IMG/VR virus record: IMGVR_UViG_3300014050_001171
Location: 1-30,686 of that record
Strand: one strand, 5' to 3'
DNA: 30,686 bases
DNA from: a virus
How positions within the stretch are numbered: the stretch's first letter is position 1; every line of letters begins with the position of its first letter. Below are positions 6,259 through 11,945 of this stretch, one piece after another. The notes beneath the pieces were generated by a model that was not told the origin of the DNA, ran no database searches, and saw only the letters and a program-made list of their open reading frames with translations. The position numbers and the translations under genes are program-made.

Positions 6259-6747
6259 TAGGAGCGGAACCCCGAGATCACGCTTGCAGAGTTTAGAACC
6301 ATCCTCATCATTACGATAAGCACATTCGTTAGGCAGATAGCAATACACACCAACACAATGAGAACACGAGTATTCATCCTTGATTACTTTTTTAATATGT
6401 TTTACGGTTCCACCAGAACAGATTAAATCGTCTAATATAATATATTGAAAAGGGGCCACTCCCTCGGTACGAAACTCTGAATAGCATTGTTCCCCCTTTC
6501 TTACCACAACAATATTCTTGTTGAGTAACTCTGCGATTTGTGGAACCACCATCAATCCACTTACACCGCAGCAGGCAATACTATCAAAGTCTTTGGCAAT
6601 CTTTCGCAGATCACACACGGCCTTAATAATAATCTTATTTCTAGCCTTATGATTTAAAACGTGACAGGTATGGCTAGCACCCTGAATATATTTTCCTTCT
6701 GTAGTTTTACGAACATCCTCAATCTGATTATTCAAAATATTGGTCAT
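6244..6747 (-). CDS. type I phosphoribosyltransferase
   Basis: 167 residues with the PRPP-binding motif ILDDLICSGGT at residues 104-114 (two Asp then a Gly/Ser/Thr loop) after a hydrophobic strand, and VSGLMVVPQIAELL upstream, the usual Rossmann-like layout of adenine/orotate-type enzymes. These transfer a base to PRPP in nucleotide salvage; the base here is unknown. Two extra Cys pairs (CSHCVG, NECAY..KLC) near the C-terminus are unusual. The ATG lies 6 nt after a tRNA-like gene with no ribosome site, so translation may start on a tRNA-processed, nearly leaderless mRNA. Confidence 0.85.
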   Translation of the reverse strand: MTNILNNQIEDVRKTTEGKYIQGASHTCHVLNHKARNKIIIKAVCDLRKIAKDFDSIACCGVSGLMVVPQIAELLNKNIVVVRKGEQCYSEFRTEGVAPFQYIILDDLICSGGTVKHIKKVIKDEYSCSHCVGVYCYLPNECAYRNDEDGSKLCKRDLGVPLLNLDH

Positions 6748-6753
6748 AAAAAC

Positions 6754-6842
6754 GATGGACGGCCGGATTCGAACCGACTAAGAAAGGAAAGATAAAGCGA
6801 TATGCTTATAATAGAATACTTGTCCCACCAAGTTGCATCCAT
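6754..6842 (-). tRNA. unusual tRNA-like gene, anticodon not resolved
   Basis: 89 nt. Acceptor ATGGATG/CGTCCAT (one G-U), D stem ACTT/AAGT with a GGTGGGAC loop, and a standard T arm GTCGG-TTCGAAT-CCGGC. Between them TATTCTATTATAAGCATA forms only a poor anticodon stem and a ~20 nt pyrimidine-rich variable region does not pair. It could be a decayed class II tRNA, a tRNA with an insertion, or a tRNA-like RNA. Confidence 0.55.
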
Positions 6843-6856
6843 CAGACGAGAAAGGG

Positions 6857-7024
6857 CTATTCGTTATCTAGTTCATCCACTACATTATGATAATAGTGTT
6901 CGTACTCTTTTTCATCCTCAAAATCATCATAATCTGGTTCGTCAGAATAGTCAGCATAATCATAGAGTTCTTCTGAATCTTCCACAATACGATCATAATC
7001 AAACTCATATTCATTTTCAAACAT
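6857..7024 (-). CDS. very acidic 55 aa protein
   Basis: More than a third of the residues are Asp or Glu, with many Tyr (EEDYDDFEDEKEYEHYY style). Such DNA-mimic-like composition is common in small phage inhibitors, but no function is shown. The ATG is 9 nt after AGGAG and ~16 nt after the predicted transcript start. It resembles two other acidic Asp/Tyr-rich proteins in the window (15991-16296 and 20684-20860). The tRNA-like gene and phosphoribosyltransferase follow it, apparently in one transcript. Confidence 0.75.
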   Translation of the reverse strand: MFENEYEFDYDRIVEDSEELYDYADYSDEPDYDDFEDEKEYEHYYHNVVDELDNE

Positions 7025-7046
7025 AGCCACTTTCTCCTTTTCCACT

Positions 7047-7074
7047 ATCATACACCAACGAACACGATTGTCAA
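7047..7074 (-). promoter_or_regulatory. promoter of the acidic gene
   Basis: TTGACA (7069-7074), 16 bp, TATGAT (7047-7052). The -35 begins 2 bp after the tRNA-Lys gene ends. Confidence 0.8.
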
Positions 7075-7075
7075 G

Positions 7076-7146
7076 TAGGGGCCGAAGGTAACGCTCCTTC
7101 TTCAATAGATTAAAAGTCTATTGCATCACTTTAATGCTTGACCCCC
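7076..7146 (-). tRNA. tRNA-Lys (TTT) with non-canonical T loop
   Basis: Acceptor GGGGGTC/GGCCCCT (7 pairs with two G-U), D stem GCAT/ATGC, anticodon arm ATAGA-CTTTTAA-TCTAT, T stem GAAGG/CCTTC. The T loop is AGCGTTA instead of TTCRANY and the D loop lacks GG, so it may not form the usual elbow. It starts 6 nt after its own promoter's transcript start. Confidence 0.65.
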
Positions 7147-7158
7147 GCGAGGAAATCC

Positions 7159-7186
7159 ATTATACCAAGTATTATCGGTTTGTCAA
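7159..7186 (-). promoter_or_regulatory. promoter of tRNA-Lys
   Basis: TTGACA (7181-7186), 16 bp spacer with CGATAATACT, TATAAT (7159-7164). Confidence 0.88.
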
Positions 7187-7202
7187 GACCAAAAACTTGA
7201 AT

Positions 7203-7250
7203 CTTTCGCTGACTATCGCCAAGACTGCAAATCCGAAGGATAGGGTAAAA
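7203..7250. repeat. family B element, copy 5
   Basis: TTTCGCTGACTATCGCC, AATCC-GAA-GGAT. It touches the 3' end of tRNA-Trp, so B elements follow RNA genes as well as protein genes. Confidence 0.82.
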
Positions 7251-7321
7251 CAAAGGCGGAGGGAATCGAACCCTCATCTACGGTTTTGGAGACCGTCATT
7301 CTACCGTTGAACTACGCCAAT
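7251..7321 (-). tRNA. tRNA-Trp (CCA)
   Basis: Anticodon arm ACGGT-CTCCAAA-ACCGT, T arm GAGGG-TTCGATT-CCCTC, D arm GTTCAACGGTAGAAT. The acceptor (ATTGGCG/CGCCTTT) has two mismatches. No encoded CCA. Confidence 0.85.
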
Positions 7322-7355
7322 GTTCGTAACTCAGACCGTCAGCCTCCGGTTTGCT

Positions 7356-7383
7356 ATCATACTCTATTATCGACAAGAAGCAA
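7356..7383 (-). promoter_or_regulatory. promoter of tRNA-Trp
   Basis: TTGCTT (7378-7383), 16 bp spacer with CGATAATAGA, TATGAT (7356-7361). Confidence 0.75.
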
Positions 7384-7401
7384 GTGAATTCTTTAGTTTT
7401 T

Positions 7402-7473
7402 CTAAGTCTAATCGTACCAAGCACTTATAACTATATCGCGCCGCCATATTTTACCTAAGTCCTTTATCTATAA
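7402..7473. repeat. family A element, full copy 3
   Basis: CTAAGTCTAATC..GCACTTATAA, short core CGCGCCGCC, CCTAAGTCCTTTATC. It follows the tRNA array and abuts tRNA-Gly. Confidence 0.78.
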
Positions 7474-7543
7474 GCGGATAGAGAGAATCGAACTCTCGTC
7501 AACTGATTGGAAATCAGTGGCTCTACCATTGAGCTACATCCGC
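7473..7543 (-). tRNA. tRNA-Gly (TCC)
   Basis: Anticodon arm ACTGA-TTTCCAA-TCAGT, D stem GCTC/GAGC, T arm AGAG-TTCGATT-CTCT, acceptor GCGGAT/ATCCGC. Last gene of a five-tRNA array. Confidence 0.93.
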
Positions 7544-7546
7544 AAA

Positions 7547-7633
7547 CGGAATCTGAGGGATTCGAACCCCCGGAGGATTTTAACCCTCGGCGGTTTAGTA
7601 AACCGCTGTCTTTAAACCCCCGGGCAAGATTCC
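7547..7633 (-). tRNA. class II tRNA, anticodon reads ACT (Ser-type)
   Basis: 87 nt; acceptor GGAATCT/AGATTCC, anticodon arm GCGGT-TTACTAA-ACCGC, long variable arm GAGG..CCTC, T arm GGGGG-TTCGAAT-CCCTC. ACT would read the Ser codon AGT, normally served by GCT. The D stem (CCC with GAC) is poorly paired. Confidence 0.75.
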
Positions 7634-7636
7634 AAA

Positions 7637-7708
7637 CTGGCTCGGTAGGACTCGAACCTACAACCGGGCGGTTAACAGCCGCCAGCTCGACCATTGAGCT
7701 ACGAGCCA
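7637..7708 (-). tRNA. tRNA-Asn (GTT)
   Basis: Acceptor TGGCTCG/CGAGCCA, D stem GCTC/GAGC, anticodon arm GGCGG-CTGTTAA-CCGCC, T arm GTAGG-TTCGAGT-CCTAC. Confidence 0.95.
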
Positions 7709-7711
7709 ATA

Positions 7712-7782
7712 TTCCGGGACTACGATTTGAACGTAGAATAAAGGATCCAAAGTCCTCTGTGATACCGTTTCACCATCCCGGA
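7712..7782 (-). tRNA. tRNA-Gln (TTG)
   Basis: Acceptor TCCGGGA/TCCCGGA, anticodon arm GAGGA-CTTTGGA-TCCTT, T arm CTACG-TTCAAAT-CGTAG. Confidence 0.92.
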
Positions 7783-7783
7783 G

Positions 7784-7855
7784 AGCCGACAGAGGGAATC
7801 GAACCCCCGACAGGTTGTTTACAAAACAACTACTCTACCACTGAGTTACGTCGGC
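7784..7855 (-). tRNA. tRNA-Thr (TGT)
   Basis: Acceptor GCCGACG/TGTCGGC, D stem ACTC/GAGT, anticodon arm GTTGT-TTTGTAA-ACAAC, T arm GGGGG-TTCGATT-CCCTC. First tRNA of the array, 2 nt after the stop of the upstream protein gene, so the array is probably cut from a shared mRNA. Confidence 0.95.
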
Positions 7856-7857
7856 AA

Positions 7858-8058
7858 TCATTCATTCATCCCTTTAAGGATTCCAACAATAACAGCCACT
7901 CCAAATAAAATACCCAAACCACCAGCACTAAAACACGCTGATACAATCATAAATCCAAGAACTATCATTACTAAAGTGCCACAACCATTATTATCTGATG
8001 GTGGTAATCGTCTGGCATCTCTACCAGCGTCTCGCCAAAGTCCATACGGGAAATACAT
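7858..8058 (-). CDS. small membrane protein, 66 aa
   Basis: Begins MYFPYGLWRDAGRDARRLPP, then two hydrophobic stretches separated by a small turn (LVMIVLGFMIVSACF and GGLGILFGVAVIVGIL, residues ~29-62), so a two-helix hairpin is likely. The ATG is 6 nt after AGGTG. It lies between the overprinted gene pair and the tRNA array and is probably co-transcribed with both. Confidence 0.75.
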   Translation of the reverse strand: MYFPYGLWRDAGRDARRLPPSDNNGCGTLVMIVLGFMIVSACFSAGGLGILFGVAVIVGILKGMNE

Positions 8059-8065
8059 ATTTCAC

Positions 8066-8254
8066 CTAAATATCATACTCGTTACGCCATAGTTTGTCAA
8101 TAGCGTTTCGTGTACGGAGCCGCTTGGGCCTGTTGTCCATAGTTGTATCTCGGTATTCCTTGTGTCCCGTAGGCACTTCCCACGGTTTCTTGACCTTGAT
8201 TTTGATAACTTTGCGGCGTCGTGGAATATCGTCGTTGTTCTGGAGCGTAATCAT
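8066..8254 (-). CDS. basic 62 aa protein sharing a DNRPKRLRTR motif with another gene
   Basis: MITLQNNDDIPRRRKVIKIK, then VPTGHKEYRDTTMDNRPKRLRTR and a short tail. The gene at 16836-17006 has GKGHSS..GQHDNRPKRLRTR in the same place, so this frame is very probably real although it overlaps the end of the 8097-8453 gene in another frame by 158 bp. Its stop overlaps the ribosome site of the next gene. Function unknown; the Arg/Lys block suggests nucleic-acid binding. Confidence 0.7.
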   Translation of the reverse strand: MITLQNNDDIPRRRKVIKIKVKKPWEVPTGHKEYRDTTMDNRPKRLRTRNAIDKLWRNEYDI

Positions 8255-8453
8255 GCCATTGTCCGTTTTCGTGAAGATAAAATACTTTGTCTACATTAGG
8301 ATCGTAAGCCATTAAACAATATTGTATAGGATGCTTTACTGGCGTCAAATGCTTTTGTATTATGGGTATTTTGATATCACCCTTTTGATAATCCTTTAAT
8401 CCAGTATACGCTAGCCCTAAGACAGCAACCACTACGCCAATCCATTGTATCAT
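8097..8453 (-). CDS. membrane-anchored protein with low-complexity Gln/Tyr tail
   Basis: 118 residues. Start MIQWIGVVVAVLGLAYTG is 6 nt after AAAGGA; a longer in-frame start at 8501 would precede the likely transcript start. N-terminal membrane helix (residues ~2-18), a mid-domain with YCLMAYDPNVDKVFYL, and a tail rich in Gln, Tyr, Ser and Gly (residues ~70-118). The tail is coded by the same DNA as the conserved basic protein in the other frame, which may explain its simple composition. Confidence 0.65.
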   Translation of the reverse strand: MIQWIGVVVAVLGLAYTGLKDYQKGDIKIPIIQKHLTPVKHPIQYCLMAYDPNVDKVFYLHENGQWHDYAPEQRRYSTTPQSYQNQGQETVGSAYGTQGIPRYNYGQQAQAAPYTKRY

Positions 8454-8524
8454 ACCATTTCCTTTTGTCAATCGTCGCTTCATAGATAGTTTATCGACCA
8501 CGACGAGAAAAAACTTTAATCGTT

Positions 8525-8606
8525 CCTAAGTCATTGATTTGCAAGTACTTAGGATTAGATGGCCGGGCCGCCCTTGTCCTAAGTCGTTTAGGATCAAGGG
8601 GTTACG
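8525..8606. repeat. family A element, full copy 4
   Basis: The best left hairpin: CCTAAGTCATTG/CAAGTACTTAGG with a 5 nt loop. Core GGCCGGGCCGCCC; right arm CCTAAGTCGTTTAGG. It ends 1 bp from the next stop codon. Confidence 0.9.
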
Positions 8607-8607
8607 A

Positions 8608-8850
8608 TTATTCATTATCGTCGCGGCTTAGTTCCCATCCTGCGGCTCTCACAATACTTTTTGTAGAGATTACATTAGTTTTAGAATCAGCACTAATATA
8701 GTCTCTATATCCACGTTCATCAGCATAAAAATATTCATCAATAATATCAAACTTATTAGTCATTAGCAGTCCCGTGATACTAGCCTCAAGAGCATCCTTA
8801 CGACTAATAACAACTTCAAGAGTATTACTCTTTACATAAAACTTAGGCAT
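8608..8850 (-). CDS. hypothetical protein, 80 aa
   Basis: MPKFYVKSNTLEVVISRKDALEA start, EYFYADERGYRDY in the middle, and AAGWELSRDDNE at the end. The layout resembles short uncharacterised proteins of other phages, but no function is known to me. ATG 7 nt after GGAG; overlaps the upstream zinc-ribbon gene by 8 bp. Confidence 0.8.
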   Translation of the reverse strand: MPKFYVKSNTLEVVISRKDALEASITGLLMTNKFDIIDEYFYADERGYRDYISADSKTNVISTKSIVRAAGWELSRDDNE

Positions 8851-9016
8851 GGTTCATCTCCGTTCCCAAATACTTCATATCCTCATCACAATCCGCACAA
8901 ACCGGCGTACCAGTATCTTGATACCACCACGGCGTTACATTGATTTCATCCTCACAAGAAACACAACGCCAAACGTGACGGATTTTAGTATCATCAATAA
9001 CTTGCCAGATTTCCAT
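8843..9016 (-). CDS. zinc-ribbon protein, 57 aa
   Basis: Two Cys pairs, CVSC (residues ~19-22) and CADC (~40-43), separated by a Trp-rich loop (PWWYQDTGTP), the classic four-Cys zinc ribbon. The ATG is 5 nt after AGGAG. Related in layout to the four-Cys proteins at 12140-12268 and 14204-14386. Such phage proteins may bind nucleic acid or host polymerase; the target is unknown. It overlaps the gene downstream and lies 8 bp from the gene upstream. Confidence 0.8.
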   Translation of the reverse strand: MEIWQVIDDTKIRHVWRCVSCEDEINVTPWWYQDTGTPVCADCDEDMKYLGTEMNHA

Positions 9017-9024
9017 GATAACTC

Positions 9025-9729
9025 CTAGTGGGCAGGAAAGAGAACATTAGCCAGACCGCGAACACACAAGTCACACGATATACTATCCTTCGTGCCAGTG
9101 CAAGTAATAACAGACCGACCACGACGAATCTCGGGACAAGTTACAAACTTTGTGCCGTTCAGCACAACCAGTTTCGGCAAAGATTTACGCCAAGCCTCGG
9201 CCTTGATTTTGCTCTTGGGTCGCTTGGGTGCAATCTTCATATCGCTATCACACCATGCAAACTTTTTGAAACCTTGTGCAAGAGCCTCACCCATATCATT
9301 ATCATCATGCACACTAGCATATACATTCATATACTTTTCCAGACTAACAAGCCGGGAATCGTAGATATGAGTATAAAACCACATATCGGGCAGCGTGTCA
9401 CCATCGGCAAGAATACTCTCACACGCCCACGTTACATTAGCAACATAGTCTAGGTCAAGTTCGCCATTGAGAAACCAGTCGCCACGCTCATGCCAGCGAA
9501 TAGACTTTTTACGCTTTTTGGCGTCCAGAATCATAGCACGGATTTTGTTTTTCTCCGTGACTACGTTAGCAAAACCAGCAACGCGAGCATTTTTATACTG
9601 ATTCTCGGTAGCCTCGGCATAGCATCCATTATTGAGATAGTCACAGTCTGGAGGGCAAGTATCGCCAACCGGACGCGAAACCACAATGCAACCCTTACCC
9701 AACTTATCGTTACCGTCTGCTGTTTTCAT
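9025..9729 (-). CDS. Gp88-like phage protein
   Basis: 234 residues. Opens MKTADGNDKLGKGCIVVSRPV, then TCPPDCDYLNNGCYAEATE, IRWHERGDWFLNGELD and a C-terminal CPEIRRG..CTGTKDSISCDLC. The order (N-terminal NxKLGK, TCP..C...CYA, R.H..GD, and a closing C..C..C..C) fits the Gp88-like family first named in mycobacteriophages, function unknown. The nine or so conserved Cys suggest a metal or Fe-S site (inference). ATG 6 nt after AAGGGAG; own promoter; followed by the zinc-ribbon gene. Confidence 0.7.
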   Translation of the reverse strand: MKTADGNDKLGKGCIVVSRPVGDTCPPDCDYLNNGCYAEATENQYKNARVAGFANVVTEKNKIRAMILDAKKRKKSIRWHERGDWFLNGELDLDYVANVTWACESILADGDTLPDMWFYTHIYDSRLVSLEKYMNVYASVHDDNDMGEALAQGFKKFAWCDSDMKIAPKRPKSKIKAEAWRKSLPKLVVLNGTKFVTCPEIRRGRSVITCTGTKDSISCDLCVRGLANVLFPAH

Positions 9730-9751
9730 GGCTTTCTCCCTTGGTCTACCG

Positions 9752-9780
9752 ATTCTACATTATAGTATCGGCACGGTCAA
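9752..9780 (-). promoter_or_regulatory. promoter of the Gp88-like gene
   Basis: TTGACC (9775-9780), 17 bp spacer with CGATACTATA, TAGAAT (9752-9757). Confidence 0.85.
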
Positions 9781-9810
9781 GCGAAAAACTGTGATAAAAA
9801 TATTTTTGTT

Positions 9811-9890
9811 GTAAATCCTTGTGGCATCAGCACTTAGAGCAAAACCGGCCCTCCGAATTCGTCATAAGTCCTTATGCTTCAATAACTTAG
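9811..9890. repeat. family A element, full copy 5
   Basis: GTAAATCCTTG..GCACTTAG, core ACCGGCCCTCCG, CATAAGTCCTTATG..ACTTAG. It abuts the 3' end of tRNA-Asp. Confidence 0.85.
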
Positions 9891-9964
9891 CGAGAGCGAC
9901 GGGACTCGAACCCGCAACCTCTAGCGTGACAGGCTAGCGATCTAACCGATTGATCTACGCTCCC
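9891..9964 (-). tRNA. tRNA-Asp (GTC)
   Basis: Acceptor GGGAGCG/CGCTCTC, D stem GATC/GATC, anticodon arm CTAGC-CTGTCAC-GCTAG, T arm GCGGG-TTCGAGT-CCCGT. Its first 10 nt encode the end of the HNH gene, whose TAG stop is U8-A9-G10. Confidence 0.95.
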
Positions 9965-10335
9965 GAATTATAAATTATGATACCAGCATGTATTTCACTA
10001 TGACAATTTTTACATACTAATATACATTTATCTAATTCTTTTTTTATTTTAGTTTCATTTTTAGAGAATGACGTATTCTTTATCTTACTTATATTAAAAT
10101 CTTTTTTAGATGGATGAATATGATGAAAATCTAAAGATCCAATATATTTATTATATCCACATATAATACAAGAACTACCCTTATATTCAACACATTTTGC
10201 CTTAAAGGCTCTCTGTCGATCTAGAGTATTCTGATGATTACACTTCCTACAATAACTTTGTATTTTCCCCTTACGATTACCAGATTTTACCTTATATGGT
10301 TTCTTTTCTATTTGACCACATTTTACGCATTTCAT
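9955..10335 (-). CDS. HNH homing-type endonuclease
   Basis: 126 residues. An N-terminal zinc finger (C3, C6, C29, C32) precedes an HNH domain: CIIC (56-59), LDFHHIHP (69-75), and CKNCHSEIH (108-116). HNH enzymes cut DNA using a metal at the His-rich site. It lies between tRNA-Asp and tRNA-Arg, is far more AT-rich than its neighbours, and borrows its stop codon from the tRNA, all of which suggest a mobile, inserted gene. The ATG is 7 nt after GAGG. Confidence 0.93.
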   Translation of the reverse strand: MKCVKCGQIEKKPYKVKSGNRKGKIQSYCRKCNHQNTLDRQRAFKAKCVEYKGSSCIICGYNKYIGSLDFHHIHPSKKDFNISKIKNTSFSKNETKIKKELDKCILVCKNCHSEIHAGIIIYNSGA

Positions 10336-10345
10336 ATTTTACCTC

Positions 10346-10372
10346 ATGGATAGAATCTAAATATCTATCCAT
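10346..10372 (-). promoter_or_regulatory. 9 bp inverted repeat before the HNH gene
   Basis: ATGGATAGA/TCTATCCAT with a 9 nt loop, ending beside the HNH ribosome site. It could be an operator or an mRNA hairpin hiding the site; a TATAAT lies just upstream (~10373-10378). Confidence 0.5.
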
Positions 10373-10388
10373 ATTATACACCAATAAA

Positions 10389-10461
10389 TACTGCCGGAAG
10401 GATTTGCACCCTCGTGAGTCAACTTAGAAGGTTGATGCCTAATCTACTCGGCCACGGCAGC
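10389..10461 (-). tRNA. tRNA-Arg (TCT)
   Basis: Acceptor GCTGCCG/CGGCAGT, D stem GCC/GGC, anticodon arm TCAAC-CTTCTAA-GTTGA, T arm GAGGG-TGCAAAT-CCTTC. The T loop begins TG rather than TT. Confidence 0.9.
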
Positions 10462-10467
10462 ATAAAA

Positions 10468-10503
10468 CCGATAGCCGCCAGTTATTCACCAGCGGTCTAT
10501 CGG
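10468..10503 (-). other. leader hairpin directly upstream of tRNA-Arg
   Basis: CCGATAG(C)CGC pairs with GCGG(T)CTATCGG (11 pairs, one bulge), followed on the minus strand by TTTTAT and then the tRNA. It could be a terminator of the upstream gene or, since a promoter starts here, the first structure of the tRNA precursor. Confidence 0.6.
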
Positions 10504-10505
10504 AT

Positions 10506-10533
10506 ATTATAACATTATATTATGCTCAGGCAA
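10506..10533 (-). promoter_or_regulatory. promoter for tRNA-Arg
   Basis: TTGCCT (10528-10533), 16 bp, TATAAT (10506-10511). The -35 lies in the last codons of the upstream gene. Confidence 0.6.
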
Positions 10534-10780
10534 CAGCCTCGGCTTCCGATTCAACCTTGCCATTATGAGCATCCCCAGCCTGCTTCGCAGTCACACCAGT
10601 GACCCTAGCACGCCATACCTTATAACCCTGCTCGCTAAAAGCCTTGACTTCTCCAGCCTTGACGTTAGCATGAACGTCGCTGGGCAGAGCATCGGTCAGA
10701 CAGGTGGAGATCGAATCCACCACAACCTCACGGTCAAGATCATCGGCAACAATATCAACAACAAAAGAAAACTTCTTCAT
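10526..10780 (-). CDS. hypothetical protein, 84 aa
   Basis: MKKFSFVVDIVADDLDREVVVDSI start and an Ala/Glu-rich tail (VESEAEAVA). Alternating hydrophobic strands and an acidic helix, no known domain. I start at the ATG 7 nt after AAAGG; a longer reading frame would begin at the -10 region of the promoter. It has two promoters in tandem, at 10823-10851 and 10913-10940. Confidence 0.75.
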   Translation of the reverse strand: MKKFSFVVDIVADDLDREVVVDSISTCLTDALPSDVHANVKAGEVKAFSEQGYKVWRARVTGVTAKQAGDAHNGKVESEAEAVA

Positions 10781-10822
10781 GGTAAAACCTTTCCAAGTAA
10801 TAGTAGTAAACCCAACAAACAC

Positions 10823-10851
10823 ATTATACAAGAACCACAATCGCTTGTCAA
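10823..10851 (-). promoter_or_regulatory. proximal promoter of the 84 aa gene
   Basis: TTGACA (10846-10851), 17 bp, TATAAT (10823-10828): a consensus sigma70 promoter without the CGATAATAGA motif. Confidence 0.9.
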
Positions 10852-10912
10852 GTTGCCAATCCGAACTTTCTTAGTGTTGGGATCGGTTGGTCGCTTGTCT
10901 TGCGATGCTATC

Positions 10913-10940
10913 AGTATACCATTGTTATCGTCATTGTCAA
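10913..10940 (-). promoter_or_regulatory. distal promoter of the 84 aa gene
   Basis: TTGACA (10935-10940), 16 bp spacer with CGATAACAAT, TATACT (10913-10918). The ~60 nt between the two promoters folds CCAACCG/CGGATTGG but encodes nothing visible. Confidence 0.8.
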
Positions 10941-10971
10941 CAGCGGCTCGTGAATGTTTTTTTGCTTTTTT

Positions 10972-11053
10972 CCTAAATCATTGAACCATAAGCACTTACG
11001 TCAAAATCCCGCCGCCGTCCTTGCTCTAAGTCCTTTAGTAGCAAGGCTTTAAG
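10972..11053. repeat. family A element, full copy 6
   Basis: CCTAAATCATTG..GCACTTACG, core CCCGCCGCCG, CTAAGTCCTTTAGTAGCAAGG. Ends at the next stop codon. Confidence 0.87.
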
Positions 11054-11428
11054 TCAAGAGAGATAACCCTCACAACCCAAAGAGGTCAGATCACGCAGCA
11101 ACCCTTCAGCCGCGTCGGGAGTCTTAGCGGTGAGAGTGATGGGATTACCACCACCAATCAAGAAGCCGCCAGCGTCCCACCGACCCACCATACCATCGGT
11201 CCAATCCTTCGATTCCTTGAGTCCCCAGCCGGTGTGCTGTCGAACAGCCTTGATGCAAGAGATACGGTTGTCCAAATCCATACCCTTGGTGATCGTAACC
11301 ATTCGACGCTGGTTCACACCCAAGACCATCTCAAAAGCCTGCGTGATACGCTCTCTAATATCCTCCCTAGCATAGAAAGAAAGTTCCATAGCCTCACGAA
11401 CACTCAGTTGCAGATTGATCATATTCAA
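11054..11428 (-). CDS. ribosomal protein L7/L12 C-terminal-domain-like protein
   Basis: 124 residues. Residues ~50-124 follow the L7/L12 CTD plan: RISCIKAVRQHTGWGLKESK (cf. KI.VIK.VR..TGLGLKEAK), then a loop and AKTPDAAEGLLRDLTSLGCE (cf. K..AE..K..LE.AGA). The first 45 residues are a different helical domain. In ribosomes this domain recruits GTPase factors; a phage copy could bind those factors or simply reuse the fold (inference). It overlaps the upstream gene by 4 bp and ends at a family A element. Confidence 0.6.
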   Translation of the reverse strand: MNMINLQLSVREAMELSFYAREDIRERITQAFEMVLGVNQRRMVTITKGMDLDNRISCIKAVRQHTGWGLKESKDWTDGMVGRWDAGGFLIGGGNPITLTAKTPDAAEGLLRDLTSLGCEGYLS

Positions 11429-11850
11429 ACCCTTTCTTCCAAAATGTAAACTTGTTTGCCGTTAGTTAATAGAGTAGCATACTCGCTACCGTCCCAAATG
11501 AATTCGTTATTGTCGCTTTCTCGTCGCCAGTGCGGATCACGAAGTGGATTATAAAACAACTTCTCAAGATTGTCAACAGGCAGAGCGGGATAAAAATCCT
11601 TCCTCAACATAACTTCTTCACATCTTACCCACCCACTAACATCATGCACACCAGCCTCAAACACCTGTTTAGCCTTATTCGGCCTATTCCACAACTTACA
11701 ACCCCGCATCTCTAACTGATATTTTTTGGGGTCAACGTAGTATACATCAACTGTTTCCCCACCCTGCTTAACCTTTATTTGCCAGTGCATATAATGCTGG
11801 CCATTACTCAGGTGAAATCGAACTTCGCCATGTAGTTTGTTCTGTTTCAT
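11425..11850 (-). CDS. hypothetical protein, 141 aa, leaderless
   Basis: No known domain: an N-terminal beta-rich half (VRFHLSNGQHYMHWQIKVKQGG) and a C-terminal part with LRDPHWRRESDNNEFIWDG. The ATG comes 6 nt after the -10 box TATAGT and no ribosome site exists, so the mRNA is probably leaderless. An internal ATG at residue 21 has no better signal. It forms a two-gene unit with the L7/L12-like gene. Confidence 0.8.
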   Translation of the reverse strand: MKQNKLHGEVRFHLSNGQHYMHWQIKVKQGGETVDVYYVDPKKYQLEMRGCKLWNRPNKAKQVFEAGVHDVSGWVRCEEVMLRKDFYPALPVDNLEKLFYNPLRDPHWRRESDNNEFIWDGSEYATLLTNGKQVYILEERV

Positions 11851-11856
11851 GCTTAT

Positions 11857-11885
11857 ACTATACCTTATCGACCAATCGTTGTCAA
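11857..11885 (-). promoter_or_regulatory. promoter of the 11850-11054 operon
   Basis: TTGACA (11880-11885), 17 bp spacer ending CGATAAGG, TATAGT (11857-11862), then six bases and ATG. Confidence 0.85.
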
Positions 11886-11896
11886 GACCTTTAAAC

Positions 11897-11945
11897 TTTC
11901 GCTGACTACAGCCACTCTAGCCAAATCCGAAGGATTAGGAGAAAC
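11897..11945. repeat. family B element, copy 6
   Basis: TTTCGCTGACTACAGCCAC, CCAAATCC-GAA-GGATTAGG. It starts where the 78 nt candidate RNA ends. Confidence 0.82.

Noticed and set aside
7507-7908. Plus- and minus-strand open frames over 7464-7908
   Set aside because: They cover five clear tRNA genes; the frames are open only because of the tRNA sequences.
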